Origin: Synaphobranchus kaupii
Lineage: Eukaryota; Chordata; Actinopteri; Anguilliformes; Synaphobranchidae
NCBI GenBank assembly: GCA_029718625.1
Contig: CM056380.1
Coordinates: 104,413,893 to 104,477,892, forward strand
Length of the DNA stretch: 64,000 nucleotides
Direction: 5' to 3'
A program made the translations under genes and the position numbers. The notes below the pieces were generated by a model. It did not search any database. It was not told the origin of the DNA and saw only the letters and a program-made list of their open reading frames with translations. Positions 1-35,629 of the stretch are shown here, piece after piece. Each line of letters begins with the position of its first letter. Position 1 is the stretch's first letter.

Positions 1-57
1 GCACAGATTAAATTTCGGGAGCATATGCGACCAAAACGGTCGCAATTTCGAGCCCTG

Positions 58-203
58 CACCCACTATGGAAGAATAATAATAATAATAACAATAGGGTGT
101 TTTGCTTGGCATCCTAATAATAAACAGGGTGCTTGGGAGTTTACCAGACAGAACTGAGACAGTGTTGGATGCTCTATAGCAAAAAAGCCTGTCCTCCTTC
201 AAA
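58..203. repeat. 145-bp direct repeat, left copy
   Basis: Starts CACCCACTATGGA with an AAT microsatellite and ends CCTGTCCTCCTTC. It is nearly identical to 1660-1813. The two copies flank a decayed gypsy-type retroelement piece. Confidence 0.85.
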
Positions 204-775
204 ACGCGATACAAAATGCCGCCACCGTGTCAGTCCCCTGGTGCAAACTAGTCAGTTTCGTGGCCGCCTCTTCACCGGATACATTGTGATCAAAGACCAA
301 CTGCATTTCTTTCATCAGTTGGACTGGATCACGAATGATAGGTGTGTTGGCCCGAATTAGAGGATCAGCCCAAGCGAGTGCCTAGTCGTTCAGTAGGGAT
401 AAAATGAACGCAACCCGGGATTCTGGTGTTGAAAACGGGGAAGGCTGTGCTTGAAAAAAATCAGGCACTGGGTCAAAAACGGCCGGCTCCCCACTATAGC
501 GGGGTGGTAATTGGAGCTTGGGCTCTTTAAGTGTACGTGGCAAAGGAACGGGGGGTGTCGGTGCTTGTGCAACTGGGGGTGGATTGATGGCAATAGAGAG
601 TCTGTGGAGACTCTCCGTTAATTTGTGAAGGCATTCTCCCTGATATTGGAATTGCTCCATCAACTGGCGTTGTTGTGTTTGCAAGGTGAGAATAGCCTCC
701 TCTGGGGTAACCCCTGTAGCGCCCTGACTGGCCGGTACTTCTATTAGAAACCCGTGGTGTAGCTGGCCCTTCCAT
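204..775 (-). pseudogene. Gypsy-type retrotransposon Gag remnant
   Basis: On the minus strand a Gag-like reading starts at ATG 775 (MEGPATP). It shifts frame near 715, continues through EEAILTLQTQQRQLMEQ, a proline-rich linker and LPPRYSGEPAVFDPV, then meets a TAG at 384-382. Beyond the stop the same frame goes on (ALAWADPLIRANTPII) to position 204, where the element is cut off by the direct repeat. The pattern of coiled N-terminus, Pro-rich linker and YSGEP capsid start is typical of Ty3/gypsy Gag in fish. No protease or reverse transcriptase is present. Confidence 0.75.
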
Positions 776-804
776 AATGGCTTCGATATTCTGTAAGGGG
801 GGAG

Positions 805-1501
805 TGTAAGGTTCGGAGAACCAAGCGCAACAACCAAGGGATCTAAAAGTGTATATCGTAAGAAATACACCACAAATCGGACAGCTCTGCAGTAGGAAGG
901 AAATAAATGAAAACAATGGGAATGAAAACCTCCTGGCGTAAGCCAACACAAAAATAACCCCAAAAGAGGGCAAACTCGGCAATAGCGAGTAATAAAACAA
1001 CAAAAGAACCTCACGCTCTCACACAAGAGGCGTATAACTGGAGGTCAGAGAAAAACAAAATAAAGCCTGTGTAAAAAGGGCGAAAGAAACAAAATAGAAA
1101 TAGACCGTGTTAACTACAGCTCTAGGTGCGAAAGAGCTGAACAAAAGGCAACAGGTAGAGGAGTATAGAGAGAAAAGGAAAACAAAAAGACAAAATAAAT
1201 CTTAACCCTAGCTCGAACCAGACTACCTACGTTTCTTATTTGTAACAACCAGAAACGTAGAGACCGCAATCCTATACCTTACCGACTTCAATGTCAAATA
1301 GCAAAGACAATACCGAAGCACAGGAAAGCGGAAACCCTGAGCTTATATAGCCGACAGGAAACTCAAAACAGGTGAGAGAAATCACCGCAGAGCGACAGCA
1401 AAGCACCGGAATGGAAGACAGAAAATCCGATAGATTGCCCCGACGTCGCCAAAAGAAAGAACGACCGCAGAACCAACCACAGGCTGCCAGAAACCATGAC
1501 A
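805..1501 (-). mobile_element. LTR of the gypsy-type element
   Basis: On the minus strand this begins TGTCATGGTTTCT at 1501 and ends CCTTACA at 805, just before the Gag start. It resembles the solo LTR at 51047-51711 (same TGTCATGGTTTCT start, same CACCTGTTTTGA and TATAAATAGC-type segments). A TATATAAGC sequence near 1345 may be its promoter. Confidence 0.7.
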
Positions 1502-1672
1502 CTCCAGGCCCAGCTGCATCTTCTTTTTGCCCTGATGGTGGCGCTAGATGCATGGTCCAATCAAGCCGAAATTGGGGGAAAGGGATAAGGGCTTGGACAT
1601 CTATCAGTTTGCTAAGTTAAAAAAAAGAAGCGACCAAGCCAAAATGGATGCTGCCATAGACACCCACTATGG

Positions 1673-1704
<32 letters not shown>

Positions 1705-1926
1705 TAGGGTGTTTTGCTTGGCATCCTAATAATAAACAGGGTGCTTGGGAGTGTACCAGACAGAACTGAGACAGTGTTGGATGCTCTATAGCAAAAAAGC
1801 CTGTCCTCCTTCCAATGAAAATTTTTTGCATTCTTAACTCTTAAGTTCTTAAGTTTCGTATATCAGTCTGGCTCAGACTCACAACTTCATTGTGCACTCT
1901 AGAAGTTGTAGCAAATTGAACACAAG
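1502..1926. repeat. Flank and right copy of the 145-bp direct repeat
   Basis: 1660-1813 repeats 58-203 with a longer AAT microsatellite (about 1672-1699). 1502-1659 and 1814-1926 show no recognisable gene. Confidence 0.7.
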
Positions 1927-3409
1927 GGGCCCTATCTTACACCCGGCGCAAAGCGGCACTAACCCAAACGCAAGTGTCTTTGCTATCTTACACCCGGCGC
2001 TAGGTTCATAATAACGCCTAGCGCTTACGTCTTTTAACTAGCATGTATTCTTGCGCCCATTGCAAGTGAACTGGGCGTGTTGGTCTTAAGATGAGGAGTG
2101 GCCAGGATTCTTTTTGGCGTATTGCTATCTTGAGCCAGCAGAAAGCGCTTGCGCTAGAACCACCACAAACCTGGTCTAAAGTCATGTCGCAGTTGTTTAC
2201 ATGTTATTTTAACGGCGCATATAAGTGCGTCTATAGGCATGTGCACAACGCACGTAGCCCCCTGTCTGTTACACACAGGGGGGCGCACAAGCATGACTAA
2301 AATATCTAGATCACAATGTGAAATATTATTATTGTGTAGGCTATATCAAAAATGCATAATAATAAAAGGTTCCATAGGTCCACATACCGTTCCCTCAGCG
2401 AAGGGAAACGATGCCACATTACATTGCTCTCAGCACACTCCATCAACATCCAGGCGATGTGCGATGGTACGGGACAATGGCTATACATTAAAAAGGAGCT
2501 GATAACACCTATATCAAGCCTAATGCGCGAATTGTGATTTATACCTAATGCGTGAATTGTCATTCAATGGAAAACTCGCGCACTGCAATAGACGGACATT
2601 TGCGTTCTGAAAATGCGCTTCAGACGTCATTACAATACAGCTCTGTTTATCTAGGAATACAGCCTGTAAGTAAATAGAATGGTTTGTGACTGAAAAAAGT
2701 TAAAAACCTTGTCCAGTGAATATTGCTTTAATTGTTTTTCAAATAGCCTAGGCTACAGCGGATTCGCTGTGCATAAGGTTTTTTTCGATAGCCTATGGTT
2801 AAAAAACGGAGATAAATGTCATCATGTTAACTGAATTGTAACCTTAGCTATTCTTCGTCCTTCATATTTTAGAAATTACAGTGACAAGGTTTCTATACCC
2901 TCAGCTTATTAAAACCCTGCTGATTTCACCTGTTATTCCATAACTGAACAAAAGATTTTAAAGAGAACTAAGCGTCTAATTAGAAACGAAATTTGCAGCA
3001 CATTACACAATTAATTTACAATTAATTTTAATTCCATTATCTGCATGTGTGCTTTACGGGAGCAGGTCTGTTTCCTCTGCTGTAAATCGCACTTTTCACG
3101 GTCTTCCTGGGAAAGTGGATCGTATTACGCTACCAGTAAAACAGGTTGGGAACTAGGGGAACTATGCTGAACATATGGGTTGCCAACCTGACAGATTTAT
3201 TGTATTTAGTGTCATCATTAAGGCAAAATAACGTTATTTATGTTATTAATCAAAATTAGAATGCAGGTAGCCTAATGAACTTCGGATGAAGCTTGAACAT
3301 GAGTTCATTGCATAATCAAACGAAATTCGTTAAACAAGCAGGCTAATTTGGCGTTTTCTAAGGTGAGACGGAAGCAATTGGTCGCTTATTGGTCGTGAAG
3401 ATAGGGCCC
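1927..3409. mobile_element. PIF/Harbinger-like non-autonomous element, copy 1
   Basis: Terminal inverted repeats GGGCCCTATCTT and AAGATAGGGCCC, flanked by the 3-bp target duplication AAG (1924-1926 and 3410-3412). No transposase reading frame. Related copies at 11864-13515 and 25241-25713 also have 3-bp duplications, which supports assignment to this superfamily. Confidence 0.75.
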
Positions 3410-3518
3410 AAGGTTGCAATATTCACTGCTATATTTGCAAATTGCATGTGTTGTTTGGTTTTTGTAGTGTAGTTTTTATGGAAGTGTAGTAGAATTACAG
3501 TGCCCCCCTGCCCCCCAG

Positions 3519-27353
<23,835 letters not shown>

Positions 27354-28235
27354 GATAACACTTACACTGACACCTACACAACCACGCTCTAATCGACCCT
27401 GGAGAGGAGCTGAACACACAGTGCTCCAGGCAAGAAACTCTGGGCATATAGCCATCATCATGTGTGTTTACTTCTTTGATTAAGTTACTTTATGCATTAT
27501 ATAATCATATAATTATATATACCTATAATCCTTTAATATCTTTATTTTATATTTTAAATCATCTGTAGAAAGTAGTAGAAAGAACCCAGTAAAAGAAGGA
27601 AATTATTCTGTACTATGTGTGTGATTTGTTATTTGCAAGTTGAATTACTTGAATCTTTAAAATAGGTAAATTGTTGCTTCTGATTCACTTCTTTGATTAA
27701 GTTACTTTATGCATTAGATAATTATATATACCTATAATCCTTTAATATCTTTATTTTATATTTTAAATAATCTGTAAGTAGAAAGAACCCAGTAAAAGAA
27801 GGAAATTATTCTGTAGTATGTGTGTGATTTGTTATTTGCAAGTTGAATTACTTGAATCATTAAAATAGCTAAATTGTTGCTTGAACTTTAGTCTGATTCA
27901 CTTCTAATTCATTTGATCTAGGGCATAATGAATGTTTGTTCTCCTGGGACTGAAAGTAGGAGAAAACCCCCCCCAATTCCTCTAATCACTCCTGTGGGCA
28001 AAGTTGTGGCTCATGACATGATATAATATTCTTAGTTCATCAATACCCTGTGACCAATGAACAGATGATTCTACATATTCCTCCTCCTTGTTTGTGCTAG
28101 TATAAAGACTTCACTCACAACAAAGTTTTGAGAACCTTCACGGAATGCTTATAGAGCTGACGCGTTGCTTCTCCCAGTGCTGTTGTTACTCATTTTATTT
28201 ATTTTTCTTCTTTAATAAAATATGCCCTTTTTCAG
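27354..28235 (+). other. samhd1: Probable 3' UTR of gene A with poly(A) signal
   Basis: AT-rich sequence after the stop. It holds a direct tandem duplication of about 217 bp (from 27471 and again from 27688, starting CTTCTTTGATTAAG). AATAAA lies at 28214-28219, about 860 bp after the stop. The extent is inferred. Confidence 0.5.
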
Positions 28236-28962
28236 CTCAGTCTGGAATTTATTTAGAGAATTGCAAAGTTACATTTTTACCCTTCAGTTTCCTTGCTTAT
28301 AGGGATCGTTCGGAATTTTGGACATAATGTCTCAATTACGACTTACCCATGATGTAGTTGATTGATGGAAACCATTTTCAGCTAATTCCATGCTGTCCTT
28401 CTTTTGGACATACACACATTGCTAATGCTAGCGCAACTCTATGGTAACCGGCAGCATCCAGTACCAAACGCACTTAAACACTCCACAGTGCACCCAAAGC
28501 AAATGAAATACGACAACAGTCTATCGGGGTTATTTTGAGTGTTTATACCATCATTTTTGAAGTCAAACTATCGTTGAATTCTTTCATTTGTGCTGACCTA
28601 TATTCTCTGTGGAAGTATGGCAGCGGAGCGATACTTTACGTTACTTATGAATGTAGTGCCGGCACTGGTCAACTACAACAAAAAAGAAGAGCAACAAGTT
28701 GCAATGGCCACGTTCGCTCCGCCACCGTACTTCCGCAAATATTGGCAGTTAATATCATGAAACTAATTGTCATTGACAGCCTTATCATCCAAAAAGAACA
28801 CATTCTAAGCTTTCCAAAGAGGTACAAGATGAGTCTTTGGACAGTTGTGACCGATTGTCAGAGTTGTGCGTGTCACGAGCGTATTATCAGAGCAGCATTA
28901 TCAATAAGCATCTGCGTCTCTTATTTTGCGCAGGAAAGCGCGTGATAAATATTTTTTGTACA

Positions 28963-29821
28963 ATGGCGAAGCGTCTAAAGCAGGGGTTCTCAATCCTGGT
29001 CCTGGGGGACCCCTGTGTATGCTGGTTTTCGTTGCAACCGCAGTTGCAATCCCAGAATTTTAACAAGCTGTTAATTTTTCTTAATTAGGTGCTTTTCATG
29101 TTTGGAGGAATTATTCGCCCACTTAAGACACATTATGTCAGAAATAGCTATGCATGCCATGTAGAACAAACTCCCCATGTTCACATTGTGCTTATTGTGC
29201 TATATTGCAACAATTACATAAGAAAAGGTTACAAAATAATGTATTTTCACTCAAATGAAAGAGTGAAGTGAATCAATAGGCTCCTAATTAGGTTGTTGAA
29301 CACATGTGTTTAACTCAATTTTTTCTTTAAGCTTAAGACAATGCAGGTTTGGCTCGTTATCATTTGCTTTGTGTTTGAATTCTTCATTATCTACGAAATG
29401 GTTAATTTTAGTGGCCATGTGTCCACACTTTCACCAATTAGGAGCCTATTGATTCAAATCAGTCTTTAAATGGATCTGTTAAATAATTTTCTTATCTTTT
29501 TTAAATAATATAGCACAATGTGAACATTGGGTGTTTATTCTACATGGCATCCATAGCTATTTCTGATATAATGTGGCTTAAGAGGGTGAATAATTCCTCC
29601 AAACATGACAAGCACCTAATTAAGAAAAATTAACAGCTTGTTAAAATTCTGGGATTGCAACTGCGGTTGCAACGAAAGCCAGCATACACAGGGGTCCCCC
29701 AGGACCAGGATTGAGAACCCCTGGTCTAAAGGATTTTCCATGCTTGAGTTGTGTGCTGCCGCTGAATTGTGTAGTCGTCCTCTGGATTCAGATGAGGAGA
29801 TTGACATCCATGACTTCCTCT
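28963..29821 (+). pseudogene. Broken N-terminal frame, possibly piggyBac transposase, split by a hAT MITE
   Basis: ATG 28963 reads MAKRLK up to the hAT insertion. After the MITE and its second 8-bp target copy, a shifted frame gives CAAAELCSRPLDSDEEIDIH and then a stop at 29821. MAKR starts followed by acidic runs are common in piggyBac transposases, but this is too short to prove it. Confidence 0.3.
28981..29723. mobile_element. hAT-type MITE
   Basis: Ends CAGGGGTTCTCAATCCTGGT and ACCAGGATTGAGAACCCCTG, with longer subterminal pairing (arms of about 110 bp). The perfect 8-bp target duplication is GTCTAAAG (28973-28980 and 29724-29731). No transposase. Confidence 0.93.
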
Positions 29822-29889
29822 GAACCAGAAACCATGGATTCCATAGCATGTGTGTACAAAGTGTGTTTGCGTGTTGTATTTTTTATATG

Positions 29890-29936
29890 TACTATCAATA
29901 CAACACGTATGTTTTTCCGGTGTTGTATTGATAGTA
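29890..29936. repeat. Hairpin, 17-bp perfect arms
   Basis: TACTATCAATACAACAC, a 13-base loop, then GTGTTGTATTGATAGTA. Function unknown. Confidence 0.9.
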
Positions 29937-30361
29937 GTATAGCAAGCTAGCCACAGAAAGGTGGCTAGGTTGTGTTCTATTGTTTATGATGTCACATAGT
30001 TTTAGTAGTGGCGCCGAGTTCAGAATTAATACAATTTCATAAACTTTTGACTGCAATATTACATACAATGTTTTCACCGAACTTGGAAGAACCTGATGAT
30101 AATGAGGATGGCCTCCCTTTAGTCATATCAGACTTTTATCTATCAGCGAATCTGATCAATTTTAAATCTGCCAGTATACAGTATAGACCTGCAGCTAAAA
30201 TTAACCACCAGTGATGTAGATCAGCACGACACAACGCATCTGAAAACAAGCTGGAAACAAGGGAACCGGGAGGCACAGTTCTAGTGAGGTAAGCTTCAAG
30301 ACTCACATTAAACATATAAAATCGATATAGAAGTTTAAGAAATAACCTGCCGTTCCCCTTT

Positions 30362-31465
30362 AAAGGACCTGTAGTCTTATTCAGGTTTATCTTAGTTTAT
30401 ACTTAGTTAGCTAGTTACCTATTAGGTATTAGCTATAAGCTAAGCTAAACCCAAATAAGGCTCAATGATAAAGTATGGGGAGTCTGGAAAAAAGTCCCTG
30501 TCTGAGGCAACTTGGATTTCTATACCATAAGTAATGACAATGGTGGTGAACTTTCAATCTATTACAGCTGAACTGTAATCTTACTAGGAATTTATACTAC
30601 ACTAAATTAGAAGCTTCTATGTGTGTCCTAGGCATTCATTATGTTGGGTGCACCAGCATAGTTAATGTGACATAAAGGAATGACATGGCAGCAATGACAT
30701 GACATGGCAGTTTCATAGTAATCCACGGACTGGCTTATGTTTACATAGTAGATTTATTTATTTGTAATTTATTTGACCCTGTAAATTGTGTGCATGTTCT
30801 CATACATTGTCTGACTGATGCATACATTACCTTTCATGACCAGAATGGGGCTGTGGTGGACATTTTTGGCACTGGAAACTAAACTGTGACAAATAAATTA
30901 GTAATTCCCCCTTAATTGTCTCCACATAGGACGTAATAGCTTATGTGCTTCAAATGTACAATAAAGCTGTGTTTGTGTTTATATTTGGGTAGCTTTGGAT
31001 AGGTTTGGGTAGATTTGGATAGGTTTAGATAGGTACCATTATTTTCGTATGGTTTCATAGATTTGGATAGGTTTCAGTATGTTTTTGGACACCGATATCC
31101 ATTCCCCAAATCTTTTACAAAAGTTGGAAATCCTGTAATGTTATGGATGCAAATATATTTCAAATGTGTCAAAAGAGTTTATCTGTTGAAAGTTTTTGTG
31201 TATCTCCTGAATTACTGTGATGCACAATTATCCATTTAGGGTATTTGTGGACCCCAAGGTACACTGTTTCAAATTGCCTCATGGGACATCAGCAGTAATA
31301 CATATCCATTTCTTATTTTGTACACGTGCAGACAGGTTTGTAAACCAGAAAATGTAAAGTTTTACCTTGTTCACATCATTGACTCTCAGGGGTTCACCGT
31401 AACCTAGAGTGGTAGCACTTCCTTCTTCACCAGGGGTTGTGTATTCACTGCCCATAATTGACACA
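30362..31465. other. Intergenic, nothing recognised
   Basis: AT-rich. 30985-31080 has loose repeats of TTTGGATAGGTTT. No gene or clear element. Confidence 0.6.
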
Positions 31466-32009
31466 TTAAAGGGATAGTTCAGAATTTTGGACATAATGTC
31501 TAAATTATGACTTACCTATGATGTAGTTGATTGATGGAAACCATTTTCAGATAATTCCATGCTGTCCCTTCTTTTGGACATACACACATTGCTAATGCTA
31601 GCGCAACTCTAAGGTGACTGGTAGCATCCACTACCAAATGCACTTAAACACTCCACAGTACACCCAAAGCAAATAAAATATGACGACAGTCTATCGGGGT
31701 TGTTTTCAGTGATTATACCATCATTTTGTAAGTCAAACTATCGTTGAATCCTTTACTTTGTGTTGACCTATATTCTCTGTGGAAGTACGGCGGCAGAGCT
31801 ATACTTTACGTTACCTACGAATGTACTTTACGTTACCTACTAACGTAAAGTATCGCTCCGCCGCCGTACTTCCACAGAGAATTTAGGTGAGCACAAAGTA
31901 AAGGATTCAACGATAGTTTGACTTCAAAAATGATGGTATAATCACTGAAAATAAAATACGACAACAGTCTATCAGGGTTATTTGCTTTGGGATCACTGTG
32001 GAGTGTTTA

Positions 32010-34529
32010 CAGTTTTTGCCCATTGCTTGAACACTATAGACCCATGCTTAGACCAAAGTAACACAACTTGAAGTTTTTGTTACAATACCTCAAACACATG
32101 TACCCATACCTTAAACAAAAGTGCTGCTTTGCACTTTAGTTGCAATTCTGCAACACACTTACTCCTTTCTGCACACACTTGCTCCTTTATGCAACACACT
32201 TGGTCCTGCATACTACACTCTATTTCATACATAAGACACTTCGTTCAAAAATGAAATCTCAGGGTGCCATTTGGAAAACACATGTATCCAAAATACAAAA
32301 CACATCGGGTAATTGCAACCACTCAGATACACACCTGAAAGTACTTACTTGCAAAACTGAACACCAATCAGCCAGCTACAAAAAGGCTTCAGTTTAGCCA
32401 TTTCGAGAACTTCGCAAGCATGGATGCAGGGAGAGCGAGAGGCAGAGGTAGAGGAAGAGGAAGAGGAAGAGGACGAGGAAGAGGAGGACAAGGTCAAGGT
32501 CGAGGAGGCCATGCACGGACCACTATTTCTGATGATATAAGAGCAACTTTGGTGGACCATGTCATCAACCATGGCCTGACTATGAGGGAAGCTGGGCAGA
32601 GAGTCCACCCTAATCTAAGCCGCTTCACAGTGGCATCCATAATAAGAACATTCCGACTGGAAAACAGGTATGTCTTCACCTCTCTACTTTCTACTCTACT
32701 CAGATGGTATTTACAGTACTGTACCATATCACATTACCACATCACATGTACTGTATTGCAGGGTGCTAATGCTCCTTTTGCAGCCAAAGTGGTAGTTTTT
32801 GTGAAACATACCATGATTACTTATATTGAGATGTTTCAGTACAGTGGATGGTACAGTATATACAGTAAAGTACAGTATATATAGTACTGTAAGAAAAAGA
32901 AGCAAACCAATAACAATTTGTGGTTGTATTTCTATAGAATGACTAGAAGACCTTCTGGGGGTGGACGCCAACGCCTGTCCACACAACAGCAGGAACTTGC
33001 CGTTGTGGACCTAGTGAGAGCAGACAATGCAATCCGTCTCCACCAGCTACGGCAACAAATACTTGCAGATAGGCAAGTCTTCAACAACATCAACCATGTA
33101 AGCATCACCACCATCAGACGCATCTTGGTAAAGCACAACATCACCATGAAGCAACTCTACAGGGTCCCATTTGAGAGGAACAGTGTCAGGGTCAAAGGAC
33201 TTTGACGTGAATATGTACGGGTAAGTGTTACAGTCCTTTACATTTACAATACAGTATTGGTGAAATCCAGTAACAGCTGAATATGTACCATTGTATCAGT
33301 ACCACATGGATCGATTCAGAGAGCTACACAGGTACCTGTGTGATGGGGTGGGGGTTCTGTATGTGTAGCACTGTAGTAGTCGTGTGTTTTGAGTACTGTA
33401 ATGCCATCCACAATATGTATTTTTTGTTACAGAGAATCTTGGCCATGGATGGAGCTGCACAGCCTCATGAATTTATTTTCATTGATGAGGCTGGATTCGA
33501 CCTAAGCAAAACAAGACGACGGGGTCGTAATATAATTGGCCAAAGGGCAATTGTGCACGTCCCGGGGCAGCGCGGGGGAAATATCACATTGTGTGCCGCC
33601 ATAAGCCTTCGAGGGCTTCTGCATCATCATGCAAAACTAGGTCCATACAATACCCAACATATAATCACATTTCTAGATGCTCTCCATAATATAGTTGTAC
33701 AGAACAGACCAGATCAGCCCAGGTTTGTTGTTGTCTGGGATAATGTCAGTTTCCATCGGGCTGCTCTGGTCCAGACCTGGTTCACCAACCACAATCAATT
33801 GGAAGTGGTATACTTGCCCCCTTACTCACCATTTTTAAACCCTATAGAGGAATTATTTTTGGCTTGGAGATGGCGTGTATATGACCACCAACCACATGCC
33901 CGCATGCCTCTTCTGCAGGCAATGGAACAGGCCTGCGGCGACATTGAGGTGAGGTCAATCCATGGATGGTTTCGGCATGCAAGGGGATATTTTCCCCGGT
34001 GCCTAGCGGGAGAAGACATTGCTTGCGATGTTGATGAGGTCCTGTGGCCAGACCCCAACAGACAGCGGGATCCATGAGCCCACCTAAGCACAATTGCCAT
34101 GATTTTCTGTGTTTACAGTATAGTGTATTTTTTTAATTTATTTTTTTATTTTTGCTTTATCTGAACACAGTACTGCAATGTACGATATTGAGTAGGCTTA
34201 TTTGCTTTTTTGGTTGTTGTGAAAACGTGCCTAATAAAAACAGTGAAAATCAAAGACTGCAGTGTTTTATATAAAGTAGACCAGTGTGTTGCTGCTGATC
34301 TGAAAGTGTATTCATATGATGCAAGTGTGTACCATTTTGTCTTCAGAGTTACATTTTGACAAAGGATTGTTAGGTTTTGATAGCAGAGTTTAGGTTTTGA
34401 TAGTAGTTTCAATTTGACATAGATGTGAAGGGTATATTTCCCAGTGTTGTGTCTTGTTTGCTTGTGTGTAAAGTTTTGACACAATGAGCGAAGTTTTGCA
34501 AAACGTGTTCAAGCAACGGGCAAAAACTG
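32010..34529 (+). mobile_element. IS630/Tc1-mariner type transposon, 2.5 kb
   Basis: Ends CAGTTTTTGCCCATTGCTTG and CAAGCAACGGGCAAAAACTG. TA is duplicated at 32008-32009 and 34530-34531. Removing it restores the palindrome of the host MITE. It encodes one spliced transposase. Confidence 0.92.
32420..34077 (+). pseudogene. Three-exon DDE (IS630-type) transposase, one stop codon
   Basis: Exons 32420-32667, 32938-33220 and 33433-34077 with GT/AG borders. Exon 1 has an Arg-Gly repeat (about residues 4-29), then a helix-turn-helix (LTMREAGQRVHPNLSRFTVA). Exon 2 continues the DNA-binding part (LSTQQQELAVVDLVRADNAI). It has an in-frame TGA at 33203-33205 (VKGL-stop-REYVR), which could come from one CGA-to-TGA change. 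Exon 3 is the catalytic domain: FIDEAGFD, VVWDNVSFH and PPYSPFLNPIEE, with 35 residues between the last Asp and Glu. Apart from the stop it is intact, so it looks young. Alternatively the downstream part could be expressed on its own; that is untested. Confidence 0.88.
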
Positions 34530-34653
34530 TAAGTGCGTTTGGTAGTGGATGCTACCAGTTACCTTAGAGTTGCGCTAGCATTAGCAATGTGTGTATGTCC
34601 AAAATGGTTTCCATCAATCAACTACATCATGGGTAAGTCGTAATTGAGACATT

Positions 34654-35629
34654 GGGCTCTATTTTAATAAACCAAACGCAATGGTGAACGCAAGAGTAAT
34701 CGCTTGGCGGTATCGCTCTGAGGGCGTGTCGGCGAGAAATTTGGTAATTCCATGACGCCAATCTTGGCGCACCTTATGGCGGTATTGCTAAAAGGCTGGG
34801 TTTAAATGTCCAAGGTGTGTCTCTATGGTAGCCAATCAAATTGTTGTTCTCATGCTTTAAAAAAAAGCCAGTTGGAACGCAATCGCTCCATGCAATTTCA
34901 TAATGAGCAACCCAAACGCACTGGACCGTCAACGACAAGAGCGATTTTCCGCACAGGAATCAGACATACTTGCAACAGAAGTACAGGCTAGGACTGTAGT
35001 AATTTATGGATCACAATCCACACCACCTCGTCTCCCAGAAGTTCGGAAGGCACGGGAGGAGGTGGCGAATGCATTAATTAGCCTACATTAGGTGATGTAG
35101 GCATACTTATGATTCAAATGGTAGGCTTATGATTCAACTGTGTCAATGTGTAATTTATATATTATAGGCTATTGGCCTACATGATCGCAAGTTTCTTGTA
35201 AGCTGTCCTGTTTTATACTAGTAGTTTAAATTAAAATTAATTAATTAATAATAATTATAGGCTATTTGTTCATTAAATGGAAGTGTAATGTTGGCATCAC
35301 CTATAGACACTACATAGAACTACATGATGAATAAGTTGCCAAATTGCCAGAGTCTATTGCGTTGCCGCTAAGAGGTGGTTACAGTTGATCATAACGCAAT
35401 GGGTTTTCGTTGGTTCAAATTGTCACTGAGCCGAAAGTATTTTAGAACACGCCCCAGACAGCGCCACCCATCCCACTGCAGCGCAAGCGAAAGGATGTTA
35501 TGTTGAGAATTTGTTGATCCTAGCGGTATTGCTGAGAAACGCCATAGCGCCAGTTTTAAGACGTTGATGCTGTCAACAAGCTTGCGTTTGACTATACCGT
35601 CCCCTTGCGCTGGTTTGAAAATAGAGCCC
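34654..35629. mobile_element. PIF/Harbinger-like element
   Basis: Ends GGGCTCTATTTT and AAAATAGAGCCC. The flanks ATT and ATA suggest a 3-bp target duplication with one change. It sits in the right arm of the piggyBac-like palindrome. It holds a short Myb/SANT-like frame. Confidence 0.75.
34903..35091 (+). pseudogene. Truncated Myb/SANT-like DNA-binding protein of the Harbinger element
   Basis: 62 residues: ERFSAQESDILATEVQARTV, then VIYGSQS, then KAREEVANALISLH and a stop. Harbinger elements encode a Myb/SANT-like partner of the transposase that starts like this (FS..E...L..EV..R...I.G), so I read it as the front of that protein cut short. The nuclease partner is absent. Confidence 0.5.

Larger units (their letters stand above)
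28301..30357. mobile_element. piggyBac-like element remnant
   Basis: The left end AGGGATCGTTCGGAATTTTG follows TTAT, a possible altered TTAA. It matches the end of the element at 31470. A candidate right end is CCGTTCCCCTTTAA near 30351-30362, which reads TTAAAGGGGAACGG on the other strand. The ends match each other poorly, so the borders are uncertain. The inside holds a hAT MITE and a broken reading frame. Confidence 0.45.

Noticed and set aside
28535..28945. 136-residue open frame near the end of gene A
   Set aside because: It lies in the piggyBac-like palindromic repeat shared with 31470 onward.
32420..32608. Serine-run frame antisense to the Arg-Gly repeat
   Set aside because: It is the complement of the GGA/AGA repeat of the transposase N-terminus; no independent support.
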